Shown piece by piece: positions 35,895 to 45,518 of a stretch of 64,000 bases of DNA. The number at the start of each line of letters is the position of its first letter. Within the stretch, counting starts at the first letter, position 1. The position numbers were made by a program, and so were the translations under genes. The notes beneath the pieces are model-generated. The model was not told the origin of the DNA, did no database searches, and saw only the letters and a program-made list of their open reading frames with translations. This stretch comes from Finegoldia magna ATCC 29328 (GTDB taxonomy: Bacteria > Bacillota > Clostridia > Tissierellales > Peptoniphilaceae): the NCBI RefSeq assembly GCF_000010185.1, contig NC_010376.1:806001-870000 (forward strand), in the 5' to 3' direction.

Positions 35895-36810
35895 TTTTGA
35901 ACCTACTTATTATACTAATCCACTCACCTTTTTCAGATACTTCTACAATTTCAAGATTGTTTTTCTCTAAAGTATTTACAATATTATCTTTTTGTGAATT
36001 TATTAATCCTGAACAAATAAATACTCCATCTTTTTTTAACGCTTTTGGCAAATCTGGAATTAAGATATCTAATACATTTAGTAAGATATTAGCAACTACA
36101 ACATCATATTTTTTATCTACATTATCTAGTAAAGAGCCTTGTACAGCATTTATATTAGATATTTTATTCAGATTAGCATTTTCTAATGTAGCTTCTATGG
36201 CCAACGGATCAATATCTGTAGCAAAAACTTCTTTTGCACCTAATTTTGAAGAAACTACAGAAAGTATACCCGAACCACAACCGATATCTAAAACGATCTT
36301 ATCTATTAAGTTTAGTTCTTGGAGTTGTTCAATACATAAATTTGTTGTTTCATGAAGTCCTGTTCCAAAAGCCATTCCTGGATTAATTTCTACAACTGTG
36401 TGATCTGATTCATCTATATCAATCCAGCTTGGTTTGATAAGAATATTACCGATATAAAATGGTTCGTAATATTTTTTCCATTCATTAGCCCAGTCCATAT
36501 CTTCAATTTCTTTATTCTTAGAAATTTGAATATCTATATTATTATTAGTTGAAAATTCTTTTATTTGAGCTTCAATTTCATCATAATTTACTTTATCGTC
36601 TTCATAAAAAGCTTTAATGATTACATTATCATGTTCTACAAAATCTTCATCATCTATAACAACCCAGTATGGCTGATTTTTCTTGAAATCTAAAACATCT
36701 TGATAATCGTCTATTTGTAAATTTTCAATTCCTAAATCATATAATATCGAACTAATAATTTCATCGTATCCTTTTGGACATTTTATATCAAAACTTAACC
36801 ATTTTTCCAT
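35887..36810 (-). CDS. prmA: Ribosomal protein L11 methyltransferase PrmA
   Basis: PrmA trimethylates ribosomal protein L11. Of the 307 residues, the N-terminal substrate-binding domain covers about 1-115. The methyltransferase domain has WANEWKKYYEP near 110, NPGMAFGTGLHETT near 145, VLDIGCGSGILS near 170 and VVANILLNVL near 236. Its start codon overlaps the dnaJ stop (TAATG), the standard dnaJ-prmA-rsmE order. Confidence 0.95.
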   Translation of the reverse strand: MEKWLSFDIKCPKGYDEIISSILYDLGIENLQIDDYQDVLDFKKNQPYWVVIDDEDFVEHDNVIIKAFYEDDKVNYDEIEAQIKEFSTNNNIDIQISKNKEIEDMDWANEWKKYYEPFYIGNILIKPSWIDIDESDHTVVEINPGMAFGTGLHETTNLCIEQLQELNLIDKIVLDIGCGSGILSVVSSKLGAKEVFATDIDPLAIEATLENANLNKISNINAVQGSLLDNVDKKYDVVVANILLNVLDILIPDLPKALKKDGVFICSGLINSQKDNIVNTLEKNNLEIVEVSEKGEWISIISRFKNV

Positions 36811-37928
36811 TATTCAAACATATCCTTTATTCTATCAAATATTGATTTCTTTTCATTTACATTTAATTCTTGATTCATACTTTCTGAAAATTTAATCAAT
36901 TTTTCCTTTTGTTCTTTATTTATCTTTTTAGGAACAATAATTTTCACAGTGAATAATATATCCCCTCTAGAATTAGAATTTAGATATGGAACTCCTTTTG
37001 ATTTAAGTTTAAAAGTTGTATTTGGTTGAGTTCCTTCAGGAAGTTCAAATTCTTCTATACCGTCTAAAGTTGGAACTTCGATTTTTGAACCAAGAACGGC
37101 TTGTGCATAAGTGATTGGCATATCAAAAACAATATCGTTATTTATTCTTTTAAAAAATTCATGTTCTCTAATTTTTATGATAACATATAAGTCACCTGGA
37201 CTGCCATTGTTTTCGCCATCATTACCTTCTCCCTTAACGCTCATGATAGCACCATTATTTATTCCTTTTGGTATAGTAATGTTGATTGTTTTTCTTTCGA
37301 TTTCATAACCTTTACCTTTACAATTTTCACATTTTTCATCAATTACATAACCTTCTCCATGACATTTATCACATTCAGATTGTTGTGTAAAAATTCCAAA
37401 AGGTGTTCTTTTAGTATCATTTATAATTCCAGTACCATGACATTTCTCGCATTGTCGTTTTTCTGTTCCAGGTTTCGCGCCATCGCCGTTGCATACATGG
37501 CATTTCACTTTTTTCTTGTAAGAAATCTCTTTTTTCGTTCCATTAATAGAGTCTTCAAAATCTATTTCTAATTCAACCTGAATATTTGAACCTTTTCTAG
37601 GAGCGTTAGGATTTTTTGAATATGATCTTGAACTAAATCCTCCAAATATATCGCCAAAAAAATCACCAAATATATCGCCGAAATCCGAGAATCCCCCTCC
37701 TGTACCTTGATCAAACATTCTATCACCGTACATATCATATTTCTTTCGTTTTTCTTTATCACCTAGAACCTCATAGGCACCATTAATTTCTTTAAATTTA
37801 TTTTCAGCTTCTGAATCACCACTATTTATATCTGGATGATATTTCTTAGCTAATCTTCTATATGATTTTTTTATTTCTTCTTGAGTTGCATTTTCATTAA
37901 CCTCAAGTATTTCGTACAAATTTTTCAT
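36810..37928 (-). CDS. dnaJ: Chaperone DnaJ (Hsp40)
   Basis: DnaJ delivers substrates to DnaK and stimulates its ATPase. Of the 372 residues, the J domain has HPD at 31-33, followed by a Gly/Phe-rich region (about 75-105). Four CxxCxGxG zinc repeats are present (CHVCNGDG, CEKCHGTG, CDKCHGEG, CENCKGKG, about 140-210), then the C-terminal peptide-binding domains. A terminator separates it from dnaK, and a promoter-like pair lies there, so it may be expressed partly apart from hrcA-grpE-dnaK. Confidence 0.97.
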   Translation of the reverse strand: MKNLYEILEVNENATQEEIKKSYRRLAKKYHPDINSGDSEAENKFKEINGAYEVLGDKEKRKKYDMYGDRMFDQGTGGGFSDFGDIFGDFFGDIFGGFSSRSYSKNPNAPRKGSNIQVELEIDFEDSINGTKKEISYKKKVKCHVCNGDGAKPGTEKRQCEKCHGTGIINDTKRTPFGIFTQQSECDKCHGEGYVIDEKCENCKGKGYEIERKTINITIPKGINNGAIMSVKGEGNDGENNGSPGDLYVIIKIREHEFFKRINNDIVFDMPITYAQAVLGSKIEVPTLDGIEEFELPEGTQPNTTFKLKSKGVPYLNSNSRGDILFTVKIIVPKKINKEQKEKLIKFSESMNQELNVNEKKSIFDRIKDMFE

Positions 37929-37958
37929 TATTCACCATCCTAATATACTGACTTTTCT

Positions 37959-37986
37959 ATTTTACTAAAAGATACAAAAAAATCAA
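37959..37986 (-). promoter_or_regulatory. Candidate dnaJ promoter
   Basis: On the minus strand, TTGATT (37981-37986), a 16-bp spacer and TAAAAT (37959-37964). It overlaps the U-tract of the dnaK terminator. No CIRCE element is seen here. Confidence 0.4.
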
Positions 37987-38007
37987 GGGGTAAGAATTTT
38001 ACCCCTT
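37974..38007 (-). terminator. Terminator after dnaK
   Basis: AAGGGGTAA (37985-37993) and TTACCCCTT (37999-38007) form a 9-bp stem with a 5-base loop. On the minus strand GATTTTTTTG follows, a strong U-run. Confidence 0.88.
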
Positions 38008-38026
38008 TTTTTAGATTTTTTAATCA

Positions 38027-39853
38027 TTATTTATTTTCGTCGTCATCAACTACTTCATAATCAGCATCTACTACATCGTCATCTTTTTTTGCTTCTTGTG
38101 AGGCTCCTGGTTGTTGAGCATTATTTTCATATAGTTTAGAACTTAATTTGTACATTTCTTGAGTTAATTCATCAGTTTTAGCTTTAATATCTTTGTTATC
38201 TCCAGAATCTAAGATTGATTTTAAAGCTTCTATCTTTGAATTAATATCAGATTTTTCAGTTTCTGAAACTTTGTCACCCAAATCCTTAATTGTTTTTTCA
38301 ACTTGATAGATTACAGATTCCGCGCTATTTTTAGTTTCTATAGTTTCTTTTTTGTTCTTATCTTCTTCAGCGTATTTGCTTGCTTCGTCAACTTTTCTCT
38401 TTATTTCATCATCGCTCATTTTTGTTGAAGATGTGATTGTCATAGCTTGTTGTTTTCCAGATCCCAAGTCCTTAGCACTAACATTAACAATACCATTTGC
38501 GTCAATATCAAATGTTACTTCGATTTGTGGCACTCCTCTTGGTGCTGCAGGAATTTCAGTTAAGTTAAATTGTCCTAACAAAGTATTGTCAGCTGCCATT
38601 TCTCTTTCACCTTGAAGAACTTTGATTTCTACAGATGTTTGACCGTCAGCAGCAGTTGTAAATACTTGTGATTTTTTTGTTGGAATAGTAGTGTTTCTTT
38701 CAATTAGCTTAGTGCAAACGCCACCTAGTGTTTCAATACCTAATGACAAAGGTGTAACATCAAGTAATAATAAGTCTTTTACTTCACCTGTCAATACACC
38801 ACCTTGTAAAGCTGCACCAATTGCTACACATTCATCTGGATTGATGTCTTTTTGTGGATTTTTTCCAATTAATTTCTTAACAGCTTCTTGAACTGCTGGT
38901 ATTCTTGTAGAACCACCAACTAGTAATACTTTTTCTATATCATTGTGACTTAATCCAGCATCTTCTAATGCTTGTCTTACTGGTTTTAAAGATTCTTCAA
39001 CTAAATCAGATGTTAACTCATCAAATTTAGATCTTGTAATATCCATATTTAAGTGAACAGGAGTTCCGTTTACTGCAGAAATAAATGGTAAGTTTACATT
39101 TGTAGAAACTCTTGTAGATAATTCTTTCTTTGCATTTTCTGCTGCATCTTTAAGTCTTTGTTTTGAAGTAGGATCTTTTCTTAAATCTACACCATTTTGT
39201 TTCATGAATTCATCTGCTAAGTAGTTCAATAATTTTTCATCAAAATCATCCCCACCTAGTCTGTTGTTACCACGTGTAGCTAATACTTCAAATACTCCAT
39301 CTCCAACTTCAAGAATTGAAACATCAAATGTACCGCCACCTAAGTCATAAACCATAACTTTGTGTTGATCAGTTTCTTTATCAATACCATAAGCTAATGC
39401 AGCTGCTGTTGGTTCGTTGATAATTCTTTTTACGTTTAATCCAGCAATCTTACCAGCGTTTTTAGTTGCTTGTCTTTGAGAGTCTGTAAAGTATGCAGGA
39501 ACTGTAATTACAGCTTCTGTAACTTCTTCCCCTAAATAGCTTTCAGTATCAGCTTTTAATTTTTGTAAAATCATCGCCGAAATTTCTTCTGGTGTATAAT
39601 CTTTTCCATCAATATTAACTTTGTATTCAGTACCCATCTCTCTTTTAATTGAAGTGATTGTTCTATCTGGGTTTGTAATTGCTTGTCTTTTTGCTGTTTC
39701 TCCGACTAATCTTTCACCATCTTTAGTGAACGCTACAATTGATGGAGTAGTTCTATTACCTTCGGAGTTAGGAACTATAACTGATTCTCCACCTTCCATA
39801 ACTGCTACTGCTGAATTTGTTGTACCTAAATCAATACCTATTACTTTACTCAT
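38027..39853 (-). CDS. dnaK: Chaperone DnaK (Hsp70)
   Basis: DnaK is the ATP-driven Hsp70 chaperone. The 608 residues show [18 protein letters not shown] at the start (5-22), [11 protein letters not shown] near 145, [14 protein letters not shown] near 170 and [12 protein letters not shown] near 310. The substrate-binding domain follows, then a lid ending in an acidic tail ([18 protein letters not shown]). It is the third gene of the CIRCE-controlled hrcA-grpE-dnaK operon and ends at a strong terminator. Confidence 0.98.
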   Translation of the reverse strand: MSKVIGIDLGTTNSAVAVMEGGESVIVPNSEGNRTTPSIVAFTKDGERLVGETAKRQAITNPDRTITSIKREMGTEYKVNIDGKDYTPEEISAMILQKLKADTESYLGEEVTEAVITVPAYFTDSQRQATKNAGKIAGLNVKRIINEPTAAALAYGIDKETDQHKVMVYDLGGGTFDVSILEVGDGVFEVLATRGNNRLGGDDFDEKLLNYLADEFMKQNGVDLRKDPTSKQRLKDAAENAKKELSTRVSTNVNLPFISAVNGTPVHLNMDITRSKFDELTSDLVEESLKPVRQALEDAGLSHNDIEKVLLVGGSTRIPAVQEAVKKLIGKNPQKDINPDECVAIGAALQGGVLTGEVKDLLLLDVTPLSLGIETLGGVCTKLIERNTTIPTKKSQVFTTAADGQTSVEIKVLQGEREMAADNTLLGQFNLTEIPAAPRGVPQIEVTFDIDANGIVNVSAKDLGSGKQQAMTITSSTKMSDDEIKRKVDEASKYAEEDKNKKETIETKNSAESVIYQVEKTIKDLGDKVSETEKSDINSKIEALKSILDSGDNKDIKAKTDELTQEMYKLSSKLYENNAQQPGASQEAKKDDDVVDADYEVVDDDENK

Positions 39854-39894
39854 TATAAAATCCCCCTTTAGATTTTTATCTATATTAAAAATTC

Positions 39895-40455
39895 TTATTT
39901 ACTAACTTTGACCATTGCAGGCCTAATGCATTTGTTATTTAAAATATATCCTTTTTGGAATACTTCTAGTATCTTATCTGATCCTTTATCACTATCTTCA
40001 GTAATAACTGCATGATGATAATTTGGATCAAATTTATCTGAACAATCTACTTCTTCTAAGCCAAATTCCTTTAATGATAGAAGTAAGTTATCTCTAATTA
40101 ACTCTATTCCACTAGAAAACTCATCTTTTTCTTCTTTACTATTAATAGCTCTGTCTAAATCATCTATTATAGGTAAAATTTTCAAAATTAAAGACTCATT
40201 AGCCAATTCAATAGACTGCTGTTTCTCTCTATTTGTTCTATTTTTATAATTTATAAAATCTGCTTGTAATCTTTTTAAAGAATCTTTTAAATCTTCTATT
40301 TCAGTATTTACTACCTCATCTTTATCAACATTTATTTCTTCTTCTATAGAATCATTGTCGTTTTGATTGGTATCTTTTATCCCTAAGTCATAATCATCAT
40401 TTAATGTATTATCTGAAGAATGACTTGTTTTCATATTTTCTTCATTATCTTTCAT
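39895..40455 (-). CDS. grpE: Nucleotide exchange factor GrpE
   Basis: GrpE releases ADP from DnaK. The 186 residues have an acidic disordered N terminus (about 1-50), a long dimerising helix (about 50-115, with [15 protein letters not shown]) and the beta domain with [16 protein letters not shown] near 145 and [16 protein letters not shown] at the end. The ATG lies after AGGGGGG and overlaps hrcA by 11 bases. Confidence 0.96.
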   Translation of the reverse strand: MKDNEENMKTSHSSDNTLNDDYDLGIKDTNQNDNDSIEEEINVDKDEVVNTEIEDLKDSLKRLQADFINYKNRTNREKQQSIELANESLILKILPIIDDLDRAINSKEEKDEFSSGIELIRDNLLLSLKEFGLEEVDCSDKFDPNYHHAVITEDSDKGSDKILEVFQKGYILNNKCIRPAMVKVSK

Positions 40456-41491
40456 AATAATCCCCCCTAATAATTAATCCGTTAATTCTTCTCGATAATT
40501 TGAACATAGCTTCTATTGAAAGTTCATAATTCATTCTCATGGGAGCTACGATAGCTATAACACCGATATTGTTTTTATTGAAGAAATAAGAACTTTTAAT
40601 AATTGTATTTTCAACAAGAGGTTGTTCATTATTCTCATCCCCAACTTTAATATCTAAGAAATTATCTGAAGAATTTAGAATACTTACAATTTTATCTTTG
40701 TCTTCAAGGTACTCTATTATGCTTTGAACTTTGCTTAAGTCATTGTATTCACTGTATTTGAAAATATTTGATAAGCCTTCAACTGATACATACATAGAGG
40801 ATAACTTATCTTTTTCATTTTCAATAATTTCGGTAATCGCTCCTTTAAAAAGATCATTATATTTGTATTTCGAAGAAAATTCTTCTAAATTATCATAAAC
40901 TTCATTTAGGTTTTTCCCTAAAAAAAGTTTTTTCAATAGAAAATTTATCTTAATTAATTCGTTTTGTTCAATGATTTGCTCTGATGAAATTACAGTATGA
41001 TTTAAATCACCAGAATCATATAAAGTTAATAATACATAATTATATTCACTGATTGGAAGCAACTCTATGTGAGATAGACGCATCTTATCTGATTTTTTTA
41101 ACATAGAAATCACCGGATACTGGGTTATCTCAGATATGAATTGTGAAGAAGATTTAATTAATTTTTCTGGTTCAACAATTCTTTCATATGGCTTCCTTAT
41201 AGACATTAATGAAGAACTAGATTCGTCACTTTTATACAGTTTATCCAGGATATAATCTACATACAATCTGAAAGCTTTTTGCGATGGGATTCTTCCCGAT
41301 GAAATATGGGATTGTACTAAATATCCTAAATCACCTAAATCGCTCATTTCGTTTCTAATTGTTGCTGGACTAAATCCTATATTATAATTTTTCGATAAAA
41401 CACGTGATCCGATTGGTTGAGCTGTCTTTATATAATTATCTATAGTAGCTAGTAAGATATTAAATTTTCTTTGCGTTAAATGTTCATTCAA
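40445..41491 (-). CDS. hrcA: Heat-inducible transcription repressor HrcA
   Basis: HrcA represses heat-shock operons by binding CIRCE. The 348 residues begin with a winged helix (LTQRKFNILLATIDNYIKTA and PIGSRVLSKNYNIGFSPATIRNEM, about 4-45), followed by the GAF-like dimerisation domain. The end IGVIAPMRMNYELSIEAM-like (GVIAIVAPMRMNYELSIEA) matches the family. A CIRCE element and consensus promoter lie upstream, so it autoregulates the operon. Confidence 0.96.
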   Translation of the reverse strand: MNEHLTQRKFNILLATIDNYIKTAQPIGSRVLSKNYNIGFSPATIRNEMSDLGDLGYLVQSHISSGRIPSQKAFRLYVDYILDKLYKSDESSSSLMSIRKPYERIVEPEKLIKSSSQFISEITQYPVISMLKKSDKMRLSHIELLPISEYNYVLLTLYDSGDLNHTVISSEQIIEQNELIKINFLLKKLFLGKNLNEVYDNLEEFSSKYKYNDLFKGAITEIIENEKDKLSSMYVSVEGLSNIFKYSEYNDLSKVQSIIEYLEDKDKIVSILNSSDNFLDIKVGDENNEQPLVENTIIKSSYFFNKNNIGVIAIVAPMRMNYELSIEAMFKLSRRINGLIIRGDYYER

Positions 41492-41509
41492 AATCTCACC
41501 TCTTTTTTG

Positions 41510-41536
41510 TTAGCAACCTATTACCTTGAGTGATAA
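41510..41536. promoter_or_regulatory. CIRCE element (HrcA operator)
   Basis: TTAGCAACC (41510-41518), a 9-bp spacer and GAGTGATAA (41528-41536) match CIRCE (TTAGCACTC-N9-GAGTGCTAA) at 7 and 8 of 9 positions. It covers the transcription start of the hrcA promoter. Confidence 0.88.
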
Positions 41537-41540
41537 TAAA

Positions 41541-41569
41541 ATTATACATCACGATCACTACTGTGTCAA
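41541..41569 (-). promoter_or_regulatory. hrcA-grpE-dnaK promoter
   Basis: On the minus strand, TTGACA (41564-41569), a 17-bp spacer and TATAAT (41541-41546), a perfect sigma-A consensus. The -35 lies 3 bases from the hemW stop. Confidence 0.93.
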
Positions 41570-41572
41570 GTG

Positions 41573-42676
41573 TTAAACTAAAATATCTATAAAAAAAGTA
41601 TTAGATATGAAAAATCCCTGATCTGTAAAGCTTAAATGATTATTTTCTAATGTTAATAATCTTTCTTTAATCCACTTATCTATCATGTTTTTGTTATTTT
41701 TATATAAATCTATGCCAAACTTTTGATTGTATTCTTTTAAATCTAATCCTTCTTTTAATCTCATATTAGTTATTATAAATTCAAATTCTCTCTTTTCTAA
41801 ATCAATATTCTCTGAAAAATTTATTGGCTTTTGTTCATTTATTATTTTTCTCTTATAGTTAGGATAGAAAAACTCATTGGTATATCTTTTCTGGTTAATA
41901 TATCCAGATGAAGATAATCCAAACCCATAATAATTTTCATCTTTCCAGTAAATTTTATTATGTTTGGATTCAAAATCGTCTTTTGCAAAATTTGAAATTT
42001 CATAGTGATTATAATCTTCTAACCCTTTACAAATTTTTACATACATTTCATATTCGATATCGTTATTTCTATTGATATCTTCATAATCTTTATAAAATTT
42101 AGTTCCTGGTTCTAGAATCATGTTATACCAGGATACGTGATTTGGAGCAAGTTTTCTTATATAATTAAGATCATTGTCCAAAGATTCTAAAGTTTGATTT
42201 GGAAATCCGAATATTAAATCAATTGAAATATTATCAATATATTGTTTAATTATCTCAAAAGATTTTAAAACATCTGTTACTTTATGTCCTCTTCCTAAAA
42301 ATCTGTTATATTCATCATTGAATGATTGAACACCCAAAGATATTCTATCTACACCAATACTTTTATATGATTCTATTTTTTCTTTTGTGACAAATTCAGG
42401 ATTACATTCAATAGTAAATTCCTTTATTTGTAAATCAAAACTCTTATTTAATAGATTGTATATTTCTTTAATATATTTTGAATCTACAAGATTGGGAGTT
42501 CCTCCACCTATATAAATGGTATCTATCTTCTCATTTGGATTTTTGTAAATAGTTATTTCTTTCTGTAGTAATCTAAAGTATTCATCAACTCTATTATATT
42601 GTTTTGTCATGGTTGAAAAATCACAGTAATTACATTTATAGTCGCAAAAAGGTATGTGAATATAAATTCCTTTCAT
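41573..42676 (-). CDS. hemW: Radical SAM protein HemW (heme chaperone, formerly HemN-like)
   Basis: HemW is related to the oxygen-independent coproporphyrinogen oxidase but acts in heme trafficking. The 367 residues show PFCDYKCNYCDFST (about 9-22, the radical-SAM CxxxCxxC), YIGGGTPNLV near 56 and LGVQSFNDEYNRFLGRGH near 122. The very N-terminal HemN extension is missing, which favours HemW. Its position lepA-hemW-hrcA matches Bacillus. Confidence 0.93.
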   Translation of the reverse strand: MKGIYIHIPFCDYKCNYCDFSTMTKQYNRVDEYFRLLQKEITIYKNPNEKIDTIYIGGGTPNLVDSKYIKEIYNLLNKSFDLQIKEFTIECNPEFVTKEKIESYKSIGVDRISLGVQSFNDEYNRFLGRGHKVTDVLKSFEIIKQYIDNISIDLIFGFPNQTLESLDNDLNYIRKLAPNHVSWYNMILEPGTKFYKDYEDINRNNDIEYEMYVKICKGLEDYNHYEISNFAKDDFESKHNKIYWKDENYYGFGLSSSGYINQKRYTNEFFYPNYKRKIINEQKPINFSENIDLEKREFEFIITNMRLKEGLDLKEYNQKFGIDLYKNNKNMIDKWIKERLLTLENNHLSFTDQGFFISNTFFIDILV

Positions 42677-42687
42677 AATTCCTCCTA

Positions 42688-42716
42688 CAAAAATAAGCCA
42701 AACTTTCGCTTGGCTT
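42688..42716 (-). terminator. Terminator after lepA
   Basis: AAGCCAA (42695-42701) and TTGGCTT (42710-42716) form a 7-bp stem with an 8-base loop, then TATTTTTG on the minus strand. hemW begins about 20 bases beyond, so partial read-through is likely. Confidence 0.7.
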
Positions 42717-42723
42717 AATAATT

Positions 42724-44535
42724 TTAATTTACTTCATCGTATTTTAATACTGATAAGAAAGCTTCTTGAGGAACATCTACACTACCTACAGACCTCATTC
42801 TCTTCTTACCTTCTTTTTGTTTTTCTAAAAGTTTACGTTTTCTAGTTATATCTCCGCCGTAACATTTAGCAAGTACATCTTTTCTGTATGCTTTAATAGT
42901 TTCTCTTGCTATTATCTTGTTTCCTATAGCTGCTTGTACAGGAATTACAAATTGATGTCTAGGTATTTCATCTTTCAGTTTTGTTACTATTTTTCTAGCT
43001 CTTTCATAAGCCAAGTCTTCATGTACAATAATTGTTAAAGCGTCGACTTTTTCTGAATTAATCATTATTTCAAGTTTTATTAAATTTGATTTTTCATATC
43101 CAATTAATTCATAATCTAATGATGCGTAGCCTCTAGTTTTTGATTTTAATGCGTCATAGAAATCATAAATCACTTCATTTAGTGGTAATTTATACTTTAT
43201 AGTTACTCTCTTTTCGTCAAGATATGTCATATCTATGAAAGTACCTCTTTTGCCTTGACAAAGTTCCATGATTACTCCTACATAATCAGTAGGTGTCATA
43301 ATTTCTGCATGAACAACAGGTTCTTCAACATAATCTATTTCAGTCTCTTTTGGGAAATTCGTAGGATTTTGGATCTCTATTTCAGTGCCATCTTTTTTAT
43401 GAACTTTATAGATTACGCTTGGCGCAGTAGCAATGATATCAAGGTCAAATTCTCTATCTAATCTTTCTTGAATGATTTCCATGTGTAATAGTCCTAAAAA
43501 TCCACATCTCAATCCAAAACCTAATGCTATTGACGTTTCGTTTTCAAATGTTAAAGCCGCATCATTAACTTGTAACTTTTCTAAAGCATCTCTTACAGAA
43601 TTAAAATCTTCTCCTTCAGCTGGATAAATACCACAATACACCATTGGCGTCACTTGCTTATATCCTTCCAAAGGTTTATCAACAGGATTGTTTTTATCAG
43701 TAATAGTGTCGCCCACTCTTGCATCCTTTACATTCTTAATGCTGCAAACAACATATCCAACATCTCCAGCACTGATTTCATCAGTGCTTATCATTCCAGA
43801 AGAAGTATATCCACATTCAGTAACTTCAAATGTCTTGTTTGTAGACATCATTAATATTTCTGATCCAGGTTTTATGCATCCATCAAAAACTCTTACATAA
43901 ACAACAACACCTTTGTAAAAATCATAATAAGAGTCAAATATTAATGCTTTTAAAGGTTTATTTTCATCGCCGATTGGAGCTGGAACATTTTTTACAATAT
44001 CTTCTAATACATCTACAATATTTATTCCTTCTTTAGCGGATACTGCAGGAACATTTTCAGCATCTAATCCAATAATATCTTCTATCTCTTTCTTTGCAAA
44101 ATTAATGTCAGCACTCGGTAAATCAATCTTGTTAATCACTGGTAAAATTTCTAAATCTTGGTCAATTGCTAAGTATACATTTCCAAGTGTTTGTGCTTCT
44201 ACACCTTGAGTTGCATCAACAATTAATACAGCTCCCTCACATGCTTTTAATGATCTGCTAACTTCATAAGTAAAGTCTACGTGACCAGGAGTATCTATCA
44301 AATTAAGTATATATACGTTATTATCTTTTGCTTTGTAAAACAATTTTATGGCTTTTAATTTGATTGTTATTCCTCTCTCACGCTCTAAATCCATGGAATC
44401 TAAAACCTGTTCACTCATTTCTCTATGAGTAAGCATACCAGTTTCTTCAATTAATCTATCAGCTAAGGTTGACTTTCCATGATCTATATGTGCAATTATT
44501 GAAAAATTTCTTACGTATTTTTTATCATATTTCAT
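42724..44535 (-). CDS. lepA: Elongation factor 4 (LepA)
   Basis: LepA/EF4 is a ribosomal GTPase thought to help subunit assembly and stalled ribosomes. The 603 residues show [14 protein letters not shown] (about 14-27), [11 protein letters not shown] near 53, DTPGHVDF near 82 and NKIDLP near 135. EF-G-like domains follow, then the LepA-specific C-terminal domain ([22 protein letters not shown] near 560). It starts 9 bases after the stop of the signal-peptidase-like gene. Confidence 0.97.
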   Translation of the reverse strand: MKYDKKYVRNFSIIAHIDHGKSTLADRLIEETGMLTHREMSEQVLDSMDLERERGITIKLKAIKLFYKAKDNNVYILNLIDTPGHVDFTYEVSRSLKACEGAVLIVDATQGVEAQTLGNVYLAIDQDLEILPVINKIDLPSADINFAKKEIEDIIGLDAENVPAVSAKEGINIVDVLEDIVKNVPAPIGDENKPLKALIFDSYYDFYKGVVVYVRVFDGCIKPGSEILMMSTNKTFEVTECGYTSSGMISTDEISAGDVGYVVCSIKNVKDARVGDTITDKNNPVDKPLEGYKQVTPMVYCGIYPAEGEDFNSVRDALEKLQVNDAALTFENETSIALGFGLRCGFLGLLHMEIIQERLDREFDLDIIATAPSVIYKVHKKDGTEIEIQNPTNFPKETEIDYVEEPVVHAEIMTPTDYVGVIMELCQGKRGTFIDMTYLDEKRVTIKYKLPLNEVIYDFYDALKSKTRGYASLDYELIGYEKSNLIKLEIMINSEKVDALTIIVHEDLAYERARKIVTKLKDEIPRHQFVIPVQAAIGNKIIARETIKAYRKDVLAKCYGGDITRKRKLLEKQKEGKKRMRSVGSVDVPQEAFLSVLKYDEVN

Positions 44536-44544
44536 TTAAATCTC

Positions 44545-45069
44545 CTAAATCGAACCAATTTTATCAACAGGATATAGTCTAAAGAAAACAACACCAAGTA
44601 TGTAATCTTTTTTTATAGGCCCAATATACCTGCTATCATTATAACTACCATGCTCTCTATCATCATTTATGACAAAATACTCGTCATCATCTAAAACCCA
44701 TTTATTATTATTCAACTTCTTCGATTGTTGTAATAAAATATATGGTTCATATATTTTCTTTCCATTAATAAATATATCATCATTTATAATTTCAACGGAA
44801 TCTTTTGGTTTAGCAATAACTCTTGCGATACAAATTTTTGAATTTTTTTCATCATAATACTCAACTATATCAGTATTTTTTATGTATCCAGTTACCTTAT
44901 TCAATTTATTAATTAGTAAAAAATCTCCTGAATTCAGTGTTGGACTCATGTTAGATGTTTTTAAAAATTGCGTTTCTAATATATAAGTTTTGATTATAAA
45001 TACAACAATAAATGCTATAAATATTGTAAAAAGTATATTTGATAACTTGCTATTCATAAATTTCTTCAT
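44545..45069 (-). CDS. Signal peptidase I-like protein lacking the catalytic dyad (SpsA-type pseudoenzyme)
   Basis: This 174-residue protein has one N-terminal membrane anchor (about 10-28) and an S26 peptidase fold with box B NMSPTLNSGDFLLINK (40-55), box D ARVIAKPKDSVEI (82-94) and box E NDSRYIGPI near 145. In active enzymes box B is S-M-x-P-T-L and box D is K-R-V-I-G. Here the serine position is Asn40 and the lysine position Ala82, so both catalytic residues are missing, as in S. aureus SpsA (recalled from memory). It is probably inactive as a peptidase and its role is unknown. ATG 45069 is chosen; a TTG 21 bases upstream is possible. It is divergent from rpsT and followed by lepA. Confidence 0.85.
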   Translation of the reverse strand: MKKFMNSKLSNILFTIFIAFIVVFIIKTYILETQFLKTSNMSPTLNSGDFLLINKLNKVTGYIKNTDIVEYYDEKNSKICIARVIAKPKDSVEIINDDIFINGKKIYEPYILLQQSKKLNNNKWVLDDDEYFVINDDREHGSYNDSRYIGPIKKDYILGVVFFRLYPVDKIGSI

Positions 45070-45093
45070 ATTATCACCATTCTTTACCAACCT

Positions 45094-45099
45094 ATTATA
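45094..45099 (-). promoter_or_regulatory. Extended -10 promoter upstream of the signal-peptidase-like gene
   Basis: On the minus strand, TATAAT preceded by TGT (an extended -10). No clear -35 is visible. It should drive the SPase-like gene and lepA. Confidence 0.45.
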
Positions 45100-45129
45100 A
45101 CATAATTTGCGAATAATGTTCTAGATTAC

Positions 45130-45158
45130 TTGAAATAATTAAATCTATAGTGTATAAT
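45130..45158 (+). promoter_or_regulatory. rpsT promoter
   Basis: TTGAAA (45130-45135), a 17-bp spacer and TATAAT (45153-45158). The start codon, with GGAGGG, lies about 33 bases downstream. Confidence 0.88.
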
Positions 45159-45191
45159 AATAACACTGTTCAAAAATAAAGGAGGGATATT

Positions 45192-45455
45192 ATGGCAAAT
45201 ATTAAATCAGCAATTAAAAGAATTGATGTAACTAAACTTGAAACAGCTAGAAATAAATCTAAAAAATCAGCTATCAAAACTTTTATTAAGAAATTTGAAG
45301 CAGCGATTGAAAAAAACGATAAAGAAGATGCTACTAAATTATTTAACTTAGCAACTAAAAAGATTGATCAAGCCGCAAGCAAAAACACAATTTCTAAAAA
45401 CAGTGCAGCTAAAAAAATTAGCAGAATGGCTAAAGAATTGAACAAATTAGCATAA
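45192..45455 (+). CDS. rpsT: 30S ribosomal protein S20
   Basis: S20 is a helical, lysine-rich protein that binds 16S rRNA early in 30S assembly. The 87 residues start MANIKSAIKRIDVTKLETAR and continue with the usual three-helix pattern and the end AAKKISRMAKELNKLA. It is a single-gene unit with its own promoter and terminator, convergent with holA as in Bacillus. Confidence 0.97.
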   Translation: MANIKSAIKRIDVTKLETARNKSKKSAIKTFIKKFEAAIEKNDKEDATKLFNLATKKIDQAASKNTISKNSAAKKISRMAKELNKLA

Positions 45456-45485
45456 TAATAATGTAAAGGATCCATTACATTATTT

Positions 45486-45518
45486 AAAGGTTGAATTAAA
45501 TTCAACCTTTATTTTTTT
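45486..45518 (+). terminator. Terminator between rpsT and holA (bidirectional)
   Basis: AAAGGTTGAA (45486-45495) and TTCAACCTTT (45501-45510) form a 10-bp stem with a TTAAA loop and a T-run to 45518. The converging holA stop lies in the stem. A smaller AATGTAA/TTACATT hairpin precedes it. Confidence 0.85.

Noticed and set aside
45110-45122. Possible LexA box (CGAATAATGTTCT) between the signal-peptidase-like gene and rpsT
   Set aside because: The half sites are spaced by 3 instead of 4 bases and one half is poor, so it does not fit GAAC-N4-GTTC.
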